64,000 nucleotides of DNA from the NCBI GenBank assembly GCA_963383645.1, contig OY726563.1, forward strand, positions 34,750,331-34,814,330, in the 5' to 3' direction. A program made the translations under genes and the position numbers. Below, piece by piece: positions 1 through 11,369 of this stretch (position 1 is the first letter of the stretch; every line of letters begins with the position of its first letter). The notes beneath the pieces are model-generated. The model worked only from the letters and a program-made list of their open reading frames with translations, was not told the DNA's origin and made no database searches. This stretch comes from Muscardinus avellanarius. Taxonomy: Eukaryota; Chordata; Mammalia; Rodentia; Gliridae.

Positions 1-461
1 GGGCCGAGTGCGACGGGATAGAGGGGCTGCCGTGGATGTCCCGATGAGGCTGAGAGAAGGCTCTCCCACTCAGCAGTGCAGAGCAGTGCATGGCTGTGCA
101 AGGGCGAGGGGACAGGGACAGCTGGACGCTAGGAGAGGAGCGGCAGCGGCAGCGGCGGTGGCGGCGGTGGCAGTGGCAGCGGCAGCAGCGGGACGGCAGA
201 AAGCCCTTGAAAGTGGACTTAGGAAATGCAGAGGGGTCTGAGAGCCCTGCAGCCAGCATACTGCTAGAGACATTACTACCAGCAGAAAACGACGTTCAGG
301 TGAAGACCAGTGTGGAACCCAAGGAGAGGATGTCGAAGACCAGGACCAGGATTGAGACCTTGCCTCTAGCCACCCCTGGCAAGAAGATTTTTCCAATCCC
401 TAGTGAGGAGGGATTAGTAGTTAAACAAAGATCAATCTGCGTTACACATCATCATAGTTAG
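1..461. other. GC-rich block with an open frame, unrecognised
   Basis: Bases 1-240 are very GC- and CpG-rich, with a (GGCAGC)n/(GGCGGT)n tract at 140-190, unlike any other non-SINE part of the window. A plus-strand frame from ATG at 90 runs 123 codons to 461. Its first 50 residues are low-complexity Arg/Gln/Trp-rich; the rest (from about KPLKVDLGNAEGSESPAASI) looks like ordinary protein. I do not recognise the family. It lies downstream of a CASK exon in antisense orientation. It could be a retrocopy of the 5' part of some mRNA, a piece of another gene, or chance. No poly(A), splice site or promoter was seen. Confidence 0.3.
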
Positions 462-812
462 TTAATGGCTAAGTGTTTACGCTCACGTCGCTCTCCTCCC
501 CAGCCCCAGAACCACATCTTTTGGTGGTTTCCAAAGTTTCGAGTTCAAGAACCCCATCAGGTGCTATAAAATGGAAGTGGCTGAACCCACTGGCCACAAG
601 TTAGGATCTTGGAGCGCATAAACGGAGCTATTCGGTCCCAGGTGGCGCAGACCCTGCTTCTTCAGGGTCTATCCTTGCTTTGGGGATGGCTAGGGGACTG
701 AGCTCAGGCAATGACCCTTGAGCAGGGCTTCACACTGCCCAGGATAGGCATGTAAGCCTCCTGGGGAAACAGCTCCACAGGTGGTGCACTGACTGGTTCT
801 ATTTCTTTCTTT
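462..812. other. Intronic DNA with no recognised feature
   Basis: Mixed-composition single-copy-looking DNA. No exon, repeat family or long frame was recognised. Confidence 0.5.
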
Positions 813-1040
813 CTTTCTTTTTTTTTTTTGGTGTGTGTGTGTATTACTTGTGGATTGAACCCAGGGGCATTCTACCTCCTAGATATACTCCCAGCCCTAT
901 TTTATTTTATTTTTTGAAACAGGGTCTCACTAAGCTGCTGAAGGCCTCGCTAAGTTGCTGAGGCTGGCCTTGAACCAGCGATCTTTCTGTCTCAGCCTCC
1001 CAAGTACTGGGATGACAGGCGTGCACCACCATGCCGGGCT
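813..1040 (-). mobile_element. Dimeric B1-ID SINE
   Basis: In minus orientation the element reads here as T-run, ID arm complement (tggattgaacccagggg), linker and B1 arm complement ending atgccgggct. The tail has changed to a short (TG)n. Both arms are present. The B1 arm is an older form with the extra gctgaaggcctcgctaag segment. Confidence 0.9.
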
Positions 1041-1239
1041 GCACTCATTGCATTTCTAAGTGATAAAGGGTTTGGGGTCCAGATTGGTTTTAGGAATGGT
1101 AGATCTGGGAGTAAAACAAGGGTACCCACAGGCCTCTTTTGCTAATTTCCCTTGGTGTCTACAACCCCATGTCCTTCCTGCTATGCTTCAAGTCCCATGT
1201 AGTTTGTGCATAGAAGAGAAAAAAATAGCCTGTCAGTAT

Positions 1240-1321
1240 TTTTGTTTTCTTGGTGTGAGGATGGAACCCAGAGCTTTGTGTTTGCTAAGTCCGCGCCCTA
1301 CCGCTGAGCTGTACCCAGTTT
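1240..1321 (-). mobile_element. ID-type monomer SINE
   Basis: A tRNA-Ala-like ID unit without a B1 arm: the complement of the A box (ccgctgagctgtaccca) and of the B box region (gaggatggaacccaga) are visible. The extra block between the boxes (gctaagtccgcg) resembles the classic rodent ID rather than the sciurid right arm. Confidence 0.75.
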
Positions 1322-1825
1322 CTTTGATGGCAAGCTTCTAGCTTTCTCTTGTTGAACTTTCGTAATTCCTACTAATTCTCATATAAGACTCATTTAAAAA
1401 TCATTTAATCCTCTCTGTACCCAGTGCCCCATGGAGTCCTTGCTAAGCTGTCCATCTCTCTCTTTTTATCTCTGGGTCACACCTCATCCTCACGTAAGGA
1501 GATACCCGGGGGGGGCTGAGAGTCACCACGGTTCTCCATTTCTGCTCCATCTGACGCCTGGGCTCGCTCACTTTCATGAAGCCAGTGCTGTGTGTTATAC
1601 CCAGGCCCCAGATGCCATTTCTGGCTTGTGATTAACATGAGATGCTGGTAGGCGCTCTGACGGTCCAGCATGAGCTGGACCAAGAGAGGAAAGATGACTA
1701 TTGTGATAAGAAAGTGCCAGAGTCTCACCCTGATGTCAGACAACTGGAGCATTTCTGACAGACACAGACCTAATCAGGGACGTCAGCGAGCTTCTGAGTA
1801 TCATAAATGTCGTAAGAGAATATTT
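1322..1825. other. Intronic DNA with no recognised feature
   Basis: About 500 bases without a recognised repeat, exon or long conserved-looking frame. A run of seven G occurs near 1510. Confidence 0.5.
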
Positions 1826-2026
1826 GCTTTTTTTGGTGGTGGTACTGGGGATTGAACTCAGGGGCATTCTACCTGAGTTATACCCCCAGCCCTATTTAAT
1901 TTTTGCTTTTATAAATTTTGAAACAGGGTCTTGCTAAGTTGCTGAGGCTGTCCTTGAACCTGTGATTCTCCTGTCTCAGCCTTCCAAGTATTGGGAGTAC
2001 CGGTGTGTGCCACCATGCCTGGCTGA
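1826..2026 (-). mobile_element. Dimeric B1-ID SINE
   Basis: Both arms are present. The short direct repeat atttgctttt on the left (about 1819) and aatttgctttta after 2030 is a likely target-site duplication. It lies about 220 bases from the donor of the 2246-2448 CASK exon. Confidence 0.88.
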
Positions 2027-2188
2027 TCATAATTTGCTTTTAAAGGCATGCTTGTACGCACGGAGTCCAGCCAGCCGTCACTTTGCATTCTAGACTGTTA
2101 ACCCACGAGCTCTTGCTTATTGATAATTTCCTGTAGCTTATGATATCACTCTGCGACCCCTGACTTTCTGATGGCACACTGGATTTCA

Positions 2189-2488
<300 letters not shown>

Positions 2489-2535
2489 TTATGCTCCCAA
2501 ATGGTCCTAGCCAAACTCAGTCTCTCTTCTTTTCC

Positions 2536-2665
2536 TCTTTTGAAACAGGATCTCACTAAGTTGCTGAGAGCCTCATTAAGTTGCCAAGGCTGGCCTCGAA
2601 CCCAAGATCTTCCTTTCTTAGCCTCCCAAGTACAGGGATTAAAGGTATGAGCCAACACACTCAGC
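2536..2665 (-). mobile_element. B1 arm of a SINE
   Basis: Only the B1-like arm and linker are seen (tttgaaacaggatctcact to gagccaacacactcagct); the ID arm is missing. It starts about 90 bases upstream of the acceptor of the 2246-2448 exon. Confidence 0.8.
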
Positions 2666-2671
2666 TCACTG

Positions 2672-2808
2672 TCCTACTTAGTGAGGGTCTTTACAACTCA
2701 GTGAGACACTGTTTCAAATGAAAAAGAATAAAAAATAGGGCTGGGGGTGTAGCTCAGAGGTAGAATGCCCCTGGGTTCCATCCCCAGTACCCCCCCCCCC
2801 AAAAAAAA
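2672..2808 (+). mobile_element. 5'-truncated dimeric SINE
   Basis: The end of the B1 arm, the A-rich linker and a well-kept ID arm (gtagctcagaggtagaatgc, gggttccatccccagtac) with C- and A-runs as tail. It abuts the B1 piece at 2536-2665 in the opposite orientation, making an imperfect inverted pair. Confidence 0.85.
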
Positions 2809-3229
2809 GCTGTGGATTCTTTGGTGTATGTCTCATAACCCTGTTCCATCCTCAGTAGTTTTGTAGAACCAGATTCTAGAAACCATATTTATCTGTGCAC
2901 ATCAACCCATGGCAGTCAATTAATTGCTTGGTTTGGTGAGTACTTTGGGGTTACTAATGCATTTCATTCCTTCATGGGCCAGAGTGAGTGGAACTAACTC
3001 ACTGTGTGCCTTAATGTACTTGAGTCTTGAGCAGAAGGAAGAAAGAAAGTAGAATGAAAGAAGGGAATACTGCATGCAATTATTTAAATAAAAAGAAATC
3101 AAATTAAAATGCCAGTTCCTTAGACTTAGTAGCCACATGTCAAGGGCTGAATGGCTAACGTCCTGGACAGTACAGAGATCAAGCCATATTATTATCACAG
3201 CAAGTTCTATTGGGCAGTGCTGGTTTACA
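2809..3229. other. Intronic DNA with no recognised feature
   Basis: AT-rich, with no recognised repeat or exon. Confidence 0.5.
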
Positions 3230-3560
3230 GCACTTCGTAAAAGATCGTTAGAATAGAGTGAAAGGGACGCCGCAGTGAAGACACAAGGACCTTAGTGAGG
3301 TGTGGTTACGACCATTATAGACGACCTATACCAGGAGGTGGCAGACCAGCTCAGGAGCCACAAACAGCCTGCTGGCTTCAAGTTTCACTGGGACACAGCC
3401 ATGCAAGTTTATTTATATGATGTCTGTGGCTGCTTTCATGCTGCGATGGCAGAGCTGAGTAGCTGTGACCCAGACTGTATGGCTTTCAAAGCCACAAGTA
3501 TTTATTACCTGGTCCTTTCCAGGAAAGAATTGCCAACACCTGTTCTAAGTGAGCATATAC
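3230..3560. mobile_element. Relic of an ancient hAT-type (MER) DNA transposon
   Basis: The stretch containing ttcactgggacacagcca, gtctgtggctgctttcatg, gctgtgacccagactgtatg and ttccaggaaagaattgcc has the layout of a widespread mammalian non-autonomous Charlie-group element. The exact family name is not certain from memory. The 103-codon plus-strand frame across it is therefore not a gene. Confidence 0.6.
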
Positions 3561-3734
3561 TAAGATGTGTGTCAATATGCAAAACAGACTTTAGGAAATG
3601 TTTTTATAGGTAATCTTTCTTTCATTTGTTTTTTCTCTATCTTGATGTTTTTGTTTCCTCTCTTTCAATTTCCTCCCTTCCTTATGAAAGGACAAATTCA
3701 TGCTACGCTTTTTTTCATATATGGGTCCAAGCCA

Positions 3735-3810
3735 AGTTGGGTGTGGTGGAGCATGCCTATAATCCTAGTACTTGGGAGGCTGAGATGGAAGGATCGCAGG
3801 TTTGAGGCCA
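3735..3810 (+). mobile_element. B1 arm fragment of a SINE
   Basis: Starts agttgggtgtggtggagcat and breaks off after gcaggtttgaggcc. No linker or ID arm follows. Confidence 0.8.
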
Positions 3811-4365
3811 TTCCTCCTTTCCCGCTTGACTATTAGATGTGCCAAGTTCGGACAGTTTAAAGAGGAACTCTTTCTCCAAGTACATCGAAAACTAAAAAAA
3901 AAATGCCCTAATATATTGATGGGCTAGTATCTTCCGTCATTTTAGAAATTAGATGGATACTAAATACACATCTGGGTTCAAATACATAAGATTCGACATG
4001 TTAACCTCACTCATCAAAGGTAAGCTTTAAAAACAAGCTAGTTAACTGGCCACTTAATAACATGGGAGTTCAATCGTTATACAGTGAAGAAGAAAAAAAA
4101 CTCTAACCAAGGGTACTGTACTCATGACCTAGACACAAGGAGAATTAAAAAAATCAAAGTGTTTCACTAGAACACTCTGGTAGCCCCAGTTGCAGCGATA
4201 CTTGAACTTGTGTTCATCGGAGCGATCTCTGAGCGGCACAAATTGATGGAGCGGTGCTCACCTCGCTTCAGGAAGGCATCGGAGGCCCTGCGGGGAGGAG
4301 CCACTGGACATCCTCTCCTGTTGCGCTCATGGCTCTCTCTCGCTGTCTCTGTCTGTTTCTCTCTC
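3811..4365. other. Intronic DNA with no recognised feature
   Basis: A-rich unique-looking DNA. A short CT-rich stretch (4328-4370) precedes the next SINE. Confidence 0.5.
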
Positions 4366-4552
4366 TTTGTGGCACTGGGGGCATTCTACATCTGAGCTAC
4401 ACCGCCAGACCGATTTTATTTTTTATTTGGAAACAGGGTCTCACTACGTTGTGGAGGGCCTCGCTAAGCTGCTGAGGCTGGCCGCGAACCTGCGCTTCTT
4501 CCCTCCTAGACTCCCAAGAACTAGGATGACAAGCGTGCACCGCCATGCCTGG
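4366..4552 (-). mobile_element. Dimeric B1-ID SINE
   Basis: Both arms present. The ID arm is shortened at its B box (tggcactgggggcattctac). Confidence 0.87.
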
Positions 4553-4669
4553 CTAATTCATTCTCTCGCTCTTTGCTCCCCAGACAAAGCTCAGTCTGTT
4601 AGAAAGCTTTGGGGATTGAAAATTTTAAACCTTAGAATAACGATGATAAAATAATAGTGGTAAGATGGC

Positions 4670-4790
4670 AACTACTTATCCACCGTCTGCTAAGGGCTGT
4701 AGATACATGCTCCTCAGTCCTCTGCAAACCTGGGATGACTTCGTTTTTCAGTTAGAAAATGAACAGGGCAAGAGATTAAGAATAAGACAT
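4670..4790. mobile_element. Possible MIR-like relic
   Basis: The order gtctgctaagggctgtagat, ctcctcagtcctctgcaaa and tcagttagaaaatgaaca resembles the core and 3' part of old MIR/L2 elements. The match is weak. Confidence 0.3.
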
Positions 4791-4862
4791 AGATAAGGGA
4801 AAACTATAAATCTTACACATTATATATTCTTTATAATAAACAACTGATAGTATATTCACTGG

Positions 4863-5056
4863 GTTTTATTTTATTTTATTTTGGTACCAGGGTTTGAACC
4901 TGGGGCATTCTACCTCTGAGCTACACTTCCAGTCCTATTTTATTTTATTTTGAAATAGGGTTTCACTACGTTGCTGGGGCTGGCTGCAAACCTGTGATCC
5001 TCTTGTCTCAGTCTCCCAAGTACTGGGATTACAGGTGTATGCGACCATGCCTGTCG
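4863..5056 (-). mobile_element. Dimeric B1-ID SINE
   Basis: Both arms present with a (TTTTA)n tail complement. The B1 arm is short, lacking the duplicated aagttgc segment. Confidence 0.9.
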
Positions 5057-5151
5057 TGACTAGGTTTTAAAAGTGATAAGAAGTTGACAATTTAGATACT
5101 GATTAAAGGTAATATTACTGAATCAGAGAAAAATATGTAACTGTTACAACT

Positions 5152-5361
5152 TTTTTTTTGTGGTACTGGGGATGGAACTTAGGGGCCTTCTACCTCTGAA
5201 CTACACCCCTAGTCCTATTTTTTATTCTTTATTTTGAAACAGGGTTTCACTGAGTTGTAAAGAGCCTCACTAAGTAGTAGCTGAGGCTGTCCTCGAACTG
5301 TGATCCTCCCGTCTCAGCCTCCCAAATGCTGGGATTACAAGCATGTGCCACCACGCCCGGC
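5152..5361 (-). mobile_element. Dimeric B1-ID SINE
   Basis: Full length, of the type with linker tttttattctttattttgaa. A short direct repeat acaactt flanks it. Confidence 0.92.
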
Positions 5362-5568
5362 ACAACTTATTTTTTTAAAAGAATAATTTATCAAGGTAAT
5401 GTTTATGATACCCTCATAAAAATTAAGTTAAAAACAGAATGGATGAGACTAATGTTATAAATAAAAGCCACAACATAACAAATATAGACTATACATATGT
5501 TTAGATTAAGAGAAGTCTAGGAAGGTATATGACAAAATATTTCTAGTACTTATAATTGGGAGAATAAA

Positions 5569-5780
5569 GCCGGGCGTGGTGGCACACGCTTGTAATCCCA
5601 GCATTCCGGAGGCTGAGACGGGAGGATCACAGTTCACGGACAGCCTCAGCTACTTAGTGAGGCCTTCTGCAACTCAGTAAGACCTGGTTTCAAAATAAAT
5701 AATAAAAAATAGGGCAGGGGTGTAGCTCAGAGGTCAAATGCCCCTGGGTTCCATCCCCAGACCCGCAAAAAAAAAAAAAA
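5569..5780 (+). mobile_element. Dimeric B1-ID SINE with target-site duplication
   Basis: Sense-strand copy running gccgggcgtggtggcacacg to the right arm and A-tail. The flanks taattgggagaataaa and taattaggagaacaaa are a 16-base duplication with two differences. It lies about 180 bases 3' of the donor of the 5959-6039 CASK exon. Confidence 0.95.
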
Positions 5781-5958
5781 TAATTAGGAGAACAAAGTCA
5801 GAATTATTGTTAACTTACTTTTTATTGTCCTTCTTTTATGGATTTAAAAATTTCCTACAATGAACAGTTATTACTTTTGTAATCAGAAAAATATGTGAAT
5901 TGCCATGTTAAAAAGCAACAGGAAAAACATAATTAAAAGCGATTGAGACGTTACTTAC

Positions 5959-6039
5959 GTGGAATAGGGTATGCAAATCGGTCCGGGTGCTTTGTGATGA
6001 GGGTGTTTTTTATGTGTCTTCTCCCAACACCATGTGCAC
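5959..6039 (-). CDS. CASK: CASK exon: degenerate P-loop of guanylate-kinase-like domain
   Basis: This 81-base exon completes a glycine and encodes [20 protein letters not shown] and FAYPIP, then one base of a histidine codon. It contains the GAHGVGRRH motif where active guanylate kinases have a GxxGxGKS/T P-loop; Arg-Arg-His replaces Lys-Ser/Thr. This fits the known lack of guanylate kinase activity in MAGUKs, whose domain works in protein binding. The acceptor is CATAG and the donor GTAAGT at 5958-5953. The intron to the previous exon is only 104 bases (6040-6143), the shortest in the window. Confidence 0.97.
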
Positions 6040-6143
6040 CTATGTCGGTTTTTGAAAAGAATGTTAAGATGGACAACAGTTGATAATGTTTGCCAAAAGT
6101 GTTGAAAGTGAGAGTAAGCGAGCACGTAGACAGTCAGACTTAC

Positions 6144-6224
6144 CTAATAAGACTAGTGTTTTCCTTTTGAAGGTCGGCAGCTTTACTACTTCTTCATAGG
6201 TGACAAGATCTAATTGATCAAACA
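6144..6224 (-). CDS. CASK: CASK exon: start of guanylate-kinase-like domain
   Basis: This 81-base exon starts by completing a valine codon, then encodes [20 protein letters not shown] and KTLVLL, and ends on the first base of a glycine codon. YEEVVKLP is the SH3-GK connector with the extra SH3 strand; KTLVLLG is the first strand of the GK fold. Residue 736 here is Thr (codon ACC); I recall Ala at this place in human CASK. The acceptor is TTTTAG and the donor GTAAGT. About 12 kb of SINE-rich intron separates it from the hook exon. Confidence 0.96.
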
Positions 6225-7916
6225 CTAAAATGCAAAGAGTTAGAAAAAGGGTAAATTTATGGAATAGTCCATGCGGGCAAATTATAATTTTACTGGTAAA
6301 ACTAAGTTCCCTTTAGCTCATGTTCTAAAACAGGAATCCAACTTATATATGGCTTACACGTCATTTAAGTCATAGAGCCCTGATGGGAGAAGACGTCACT
6401 TTTAAGCCCATGACAATGCACTTGAGAAACAGGGGCATCAAAGTTATGTTGAGTACATGCATAAAAGTCCAGTGCTAAAGGATACTGCATATCTTTTCAT
6501 GTAGTATCCAGCAAATCATATGAATTCGTCCCAAACCACATGCGCTTCATATTTGTACAATTCTAAGAAAGCAGCAATACTGAAAAGAAAAAGTCTAGAG
6601 ACAGTGACCAACACATATAGAGCATGAATGCAAGTAACATCAACCAAGAGGGGCCAGCTGGATCATTTCTAGAGATGAACGGGAAATGCAGAGCCAGCTG
6701 CTCTTTAACTTCATGGACCTTTCTTTCAGCAAAGCGGATGAAGGTGGCATGCCAGATTCTTTCAAAGTCAAGTTGTGTAACTATATCACTGGCTTTAACT
6801 GAGCATCTCCTAAGTTTTATTGGAACTCAAATATCCATTTGATGGAAAGGCTGGAGGAAATGGGTAGAGGAACATATTTCCCTGGCCCAAAGACTTTGTC
6901 AGCCATTTCATGGGCAGTTGTGTGTGATAAATCAGGATGGACAGATGGAAAGAATCATGAAGGAGAGTCTGAGTTCAGAAACATTTGCAAAAAGGAGAGT
7001 TCTCTAAATATTATAGATGGAGAATATTTTAAAATGTTTTTCTGAAACCTTGTCTTTTAACAGCACAAGAACAAATTTGACCAACGTGTGAAAGTTTTCA
7101 GAGTGAATGACTATTCCTGTTCAAATGCAATGTGGTCTGATTCTCATACACATTTGAAAATTATTATAAGAACTTTAAAATCATGTGTTTGTGTTACCCA
7201 TGAGAGGTTTTTTTTTTTTTTTTTTTTTTGCACAGTCATACCCAAATATTGTCAGGTAGACATTAAAGTTTCTTCTTGAAAGAATATTGAATCAGTCCTG
7301 GATTTTAGAGGAGCTAAAATAAATTTAATAAAATGGATTGCACAGTATCCTAAAGGAATCTGGGATGCTTTGGTCCATCTCTCTGAAGCAATATGACTGA
7401 ATGATTACGAGCACTGGCTCAGTCCTTAACATTTGCGATCTGCCCAGGAGCAAAGAATGGTACAATGCAAAATAAGACACCCTGGAATGCAAGAGATTGG
7501 AAACACACAAATGAACAAGAAGCATCATTCTCAAAGTATATATAAAAAGGAAATACAATCTGTTAAAATAAGCATTGGTGCATACTAATGGGGAGTTGTG
7601 CAATTGTTTTCTTTGGGTAACTTGATTCCGTAAAGGTGGATTGAAAGCCTTTAGAGCATATTCCCTAGCCACAGCTAAAAACAAAGACATATTTCTGTGT
7701 TCAGAATGGCATGCTCACAAAATTAAAATGCATATGAGGCTGTCTGTGGCAGAGCCAACTAGTTATGCTCTAGTGGTAATGAAATGAGAAATGCGAAAAT
7801 AAAAATAAAACCAGGAGTGTTTATGGCATTGCTTTTTTTTGGTACTAACTGCTCTGAGTGATAGTTCCATCAAGAAAAAGTATACTTGTGAAAGAAGTGC
7901 ATCAAGTAGATTTTAA
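6225..7916. other. Intron of CASK, unique-looking stretch
   Basis: About 1.7 kb with no recognised SINE or L1. A pure T-run of about 22 bases sits at 7207-7229. Several frames of 60-120 codons occur here but none resembles a known family. Confidence 0.5.
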
Positions 7917-8119
7917 AATTTTTGTACTAGGGATTGAACTTGGGGGTGTTCTACCTCTAGGCTCCACTCCCAGCACTTTTTAATTTTTTTGTTTGGATAT
8001 AGGGTCTTGCTAGGTTGCTGAGAGTTCTCACTACATTGCTGATGTTGGCCTCAAACCTGTGATCCTCTTGTATCAGCCTCCCATGTACTGGGATTACAAG
8101 TGTGAGCCACCATGCCCGG
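7917..8119 (-). mobile_element. Dimeric B1-ID SINE, older
   Basis: Both arms are present but diverged (gatatagggtcttgctaggt). Confidence 0.88.
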
Positions 8120-8150
8120 CTTGATGTTTTATTTTATTATTATTATTGTT

Positions 8151-8357
8151 ATTTTTTTGCGGTATTGGGGATGGAACCGAGGGGCCTTCTACCTCCAAGC
8201 TACCCCCCCAGCCCTATTTCTTATTCTTTATTTTGAAATAGGGTCTCATTCAGTTGCAAAGGGCCTCACTAAGTAGCTGAGGCTGTCCATGAACTGTGAT
8301 CCTCCTGTCTCAGCCTCCCAAATGCTGGGATTATAAGCGTGCGCCACCATGCCCGGC
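8151..8357 (-). mobile_element. Dimeric B1-ID SINE
   Basis: Second of three same-orientation copies in a row (7917-8582). The linker is of the tttattctttattttgaa type and there is a run of seven C in the right arm. Confidence 0.9.
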
Positions 8358-8379
8358 TTTATTTTATTATTCACTTATT

Positions 8380-8582
8380 TATTTTTTGTGGTACTGGGGA
8401 TTGAACCCAGGGGCATTCTATCTCCAATCTACACCCCTAGCCCTATTTTTGATTATTTTGAAGCAGGGTCTTGCTAAGTTGCGGAGGGCTTCACTAAGTA
8501 GCTAAGGTTGTCCGCGAACCGTGATCCCCCTGTCTCAGCCTTCCGAGTACTGAGATTACAAGCGTGCACCACCACACCTGGT
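8380..8582 (-). mobile_element. Dimeric B1-ID SINE
   Basis: Third of the row. The motif ttgatgt after 8119 and again after 8582 suggests that the second and third copies share one target neighbourhood. Confidence 0.9.
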
Positions 8583-9404
8583 TTGATGTAAAAATAACTA
8601 AGCATTTCAGGAAAGAGCAAGATGAGATGATGACATGAGCATTCTGGATGGTCCACGTAGCCCCTGCCTCTACAGAGCCCTAACTCTAGTCCTACTGATG
8701 GAAGACTTGTCATATCTTAAAAACACATAAGAATGAGTTAGATATCAACATCGACACCACAAACAAATGAACAGATAGGTTAAGCACTAACATCTTAACC
8801 AGGAACGAGTAGCGCGGAGAGGTTGCTTTGGTCTAAATGAAATTGCCATGTGGTCACAGGGTTGCAAATAATAAAAAAAAGGGGTATTTAAAAATAAAGG
8901 ATACAAGGGATCTTAGGAGAGTGGTTAAAGGCTGAACTTTTACAAAGGTTTTAAGTTGCTTGCTGATTAATAAAAAAAGGACTTAAAATGAAACCGTCAA
9001 AAACATAGAGGCATAGTCATTCAACAGGTTACTTACATGCACAGAGGCCATTGGGAGTGAGACAGCATGAAAAATGTACAGGGGTCATTGAAATATGGCT
9101 TTTCATAGATTAGTAAAATAAAAGTATAATATGCACAAAATAAACTTTATCATGCAATCTTCTAAACACAAGGCAAATCACAGTAAGAAACAAACTCATT
9201 TTAGTAAAAATTCAATCATATTCTTATATAAAAGCCAGTGGGTTTTATATACTAGCATATGTGTAGAAACTTTACATAGGAATTTACAAAAATCTTCCGA
9301 GACAAAGGTGCAGAAGCGTTTCACTTTCCACTTTGTATCTTCTTGTGCAGTCTGTAGTTTCTAATCACAAGAGCCTATCAGTGTCATCATCAGCAGCAGC
9401 ATTT
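8583..9404. other. Intronic DNA with no recognised feature
   Basis: AT-rich. No repeat family or exon was recognised. Confidence 0.5.
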
Positions 9405-9470
9405 TCTGCAGTGCTGGGGATCGAGTCCAGGATCTTGTATATGTCAGGCAAGTACTGAGCTCCCAGCTCT
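9405..9470 (-). mobile_element. ID-type monomer SINE
   Basis: gtgctggggatcgagtccag, the extra block atatgtcaggcaagtac and gagctcccagct mark the classic rodent ID unit without a B1 arm. Confidence 0.75.
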
Positions 9471-10385
9471 GTTGTATTATTTAAAAAAGTGCCAACGGGG
9501 CAGTGCAATTATGGGCCACGTTTTTGTCTGAAGAATCTTTGTAATCAAGGAAAAAAGGTATAGCTTTAAAAAAATAAACAGTAGTGATTTGTAGGATTAG
9601 CATAATTTAAACCCACCTATGAGTGGTATTATAGAAATCCTCTAAGATCATGTCTTATAGAGTATTTTAAGGTATTTAAATCACTGCAGTGATTTGAATT
9701 AATGAAGAGTAGTTTTTGAATTAATGAAGAGTAATTTTTTAAAACAAGTTTACATTGGTAACTTGATCTAAAACTGCCTTTTGGAAGTCTTATTGCTGAG
9801 AAATCTAATGTCTCTTCCAGCAGCAAGACATTGCTTTTTTGCACCAAATGCATGTGGCTAAAAATCTTTCATGTGTTGCAAGAGAAATGTTTATTGCAAA
9901 TACTACACACACCAGAATCAAATCTATTCCCAAGAATTCAGAAATGCTGTCTAGCATAGTTTTCTTATATTTCTCTTATTGCCTCATCCAGACACGTAAG
10001 TATTTTGGTAACTATTTTCCAACTGAATCTTTTCCAGAGCAAAAGCTGTTAACACTGAATCCTTGTCTTGGTTGGAAAAGCTGCAAATATCTCAAATACT
10101 GTAAAAAATCTCTAATTAAAAGGGCATTGCACACTGGTAGCATTGGGCCACTGAGTGGACACTTGTACCTGCAGTGGCCAGGAAGCTCATGTGGTTGATG
10201 AAGTGGGCCGGGCACAAAAACAGGCCATAGTGGGTGCTGGGGAATGGGAGTCTGTCCAAAAGGGCCAGCAACAGTGCAGAGGCCCCAAGAAAGGAAATAG
10301 CTCACTGTTGTTCCATCCCTTGCTTTTCTGAGGGAAGTCTAAATCCTAAAGTTTCTTATTAAATAACCTGACTTTCAAATGTGAT

Positions 10386-10389
<4 letters not shown>
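9471..10389. other. Intronic DNA with no recognised feature
   Basis: A local near-duplication (aattaatgaagagta, at about 9697 and 9719) is present. No exon or repeat family recognised. Confidence 0.5.

Positions 10390-10425
<36 letters not shown>
10390..10425. repeat. (TG)n microsatellite
   Basis: About 17 pure TG units directly against the right arm of the next SINE, where its tail would be. Confidence 0.95.
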
Positions 10426-10426
<1 letters not shown>

Positions 10427-10599
10427 CACTGGGGGTGGAACCCAGGGACTTTCTACCTCCGGGCTATACTCTCAGACCTATTTTATACTTTATTTGGAAC
10501 AGGGTCTCACTAAGTTGCTGAGGCTGGCTTCGAACCCGTGCGATCCTCCTGTCTCAGCCTCCCAAGCACGGGGATTACAAGCGTGTGCCACGCCTGGTT
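10426..10599 (-). mobile_element. Dimeric B1-ID SINE
   Basis: Of the type with linker ctattttatactttatttgg and a short B1 arm. The preceding (TG)n replaces its tail. Confidence 0.9.
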
Positions 10600-10887
10600 A
10601 TATTTATTTTAAACATTATGTGTAGGGGGAAAATTTATGTACTGGTCAAATTCAACTATTAGGTTGTCACTTTATGATGTGAGGCACATGACACACAGTT
10701 TGAACAGAATTCAGCTTTCACTAGGTATGTAGATTTTCCTAGTGACATAGATGGAAACAATTAATTCTGGTATTATTGTTTCCATAAGCTTTAGCTATTG
10801 ACAAAGTTCCAATTTTTATTTTTATCACAAATATAAACAACTTCAAGATTCGGTAAGATTTGGCTATTACTGTGTTTTTGTTTTCTT

Positions 10888-11086
10888 TTGCCACTGGGGA
10901 TTGAACCCAGAGCCATTCTACCTTTGAACTACACCCCCAGCCCCATTTCATTTTTTTGTTTTGAAATAGGGTCTCACTGAGTTGCTGAGGGTCTTGCTAA
11001 GTTGCCGAGGCTGTCCTCAACCTTATGATCCTCCTGTCTCAGTCTCACAAGTACTGGGATCATAGGTGTGCCCCACTACTTCCGGC
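10888..11086 (-). mobile_element. Dimeric B1-ID SINE
   Basis: Both arms present; the B1 end is diverged (ccccactacttccggct). Confidence 0.9.
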
Positions 11087-11369
11087 TCTCTGTCAATATA
11101 TGGTTAATTCTCAAAGATTTGGAGTAGGAAAGCAAACATATGGGCCTTGTTTTAATTTACCAAGCACTACGGGAAGAACAAAGGGTATATTGCGTCTTAT
11201 TCAACTTCTGAAAAAGCCAGAAAAATCTTTTGGAAATATAGTTTGATCTGTGGCCCATGAGTTCATCTGGCTGGTGTTGGTATGTAGAAGACTATGATAT
11301 GATAATTCCAAGTTTTTAAAGTATACACACACCTTACTGATGGAGGGCAATAGTTTTGTTTTTGCTTCT

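Noticed and set aside
140..190. GGC-rich tract as a CpG-island promoter
   Set aside because: Too little is in the window and no core promoter or transcript start is visible; kept only as an unexplained block.
2735..2795. tRNA-Ala gene suggested by A and B box text in many places
   Set aside because: These are ID-derived right arms of SINEs: no foldable acceptor stem, and always attached to a linker and A-rich tail.
3302..3613. 103-codon plus-strand frame resembling a protein
   Set aside because: It coincides with an ancient hAT-type DNA transposon relic.
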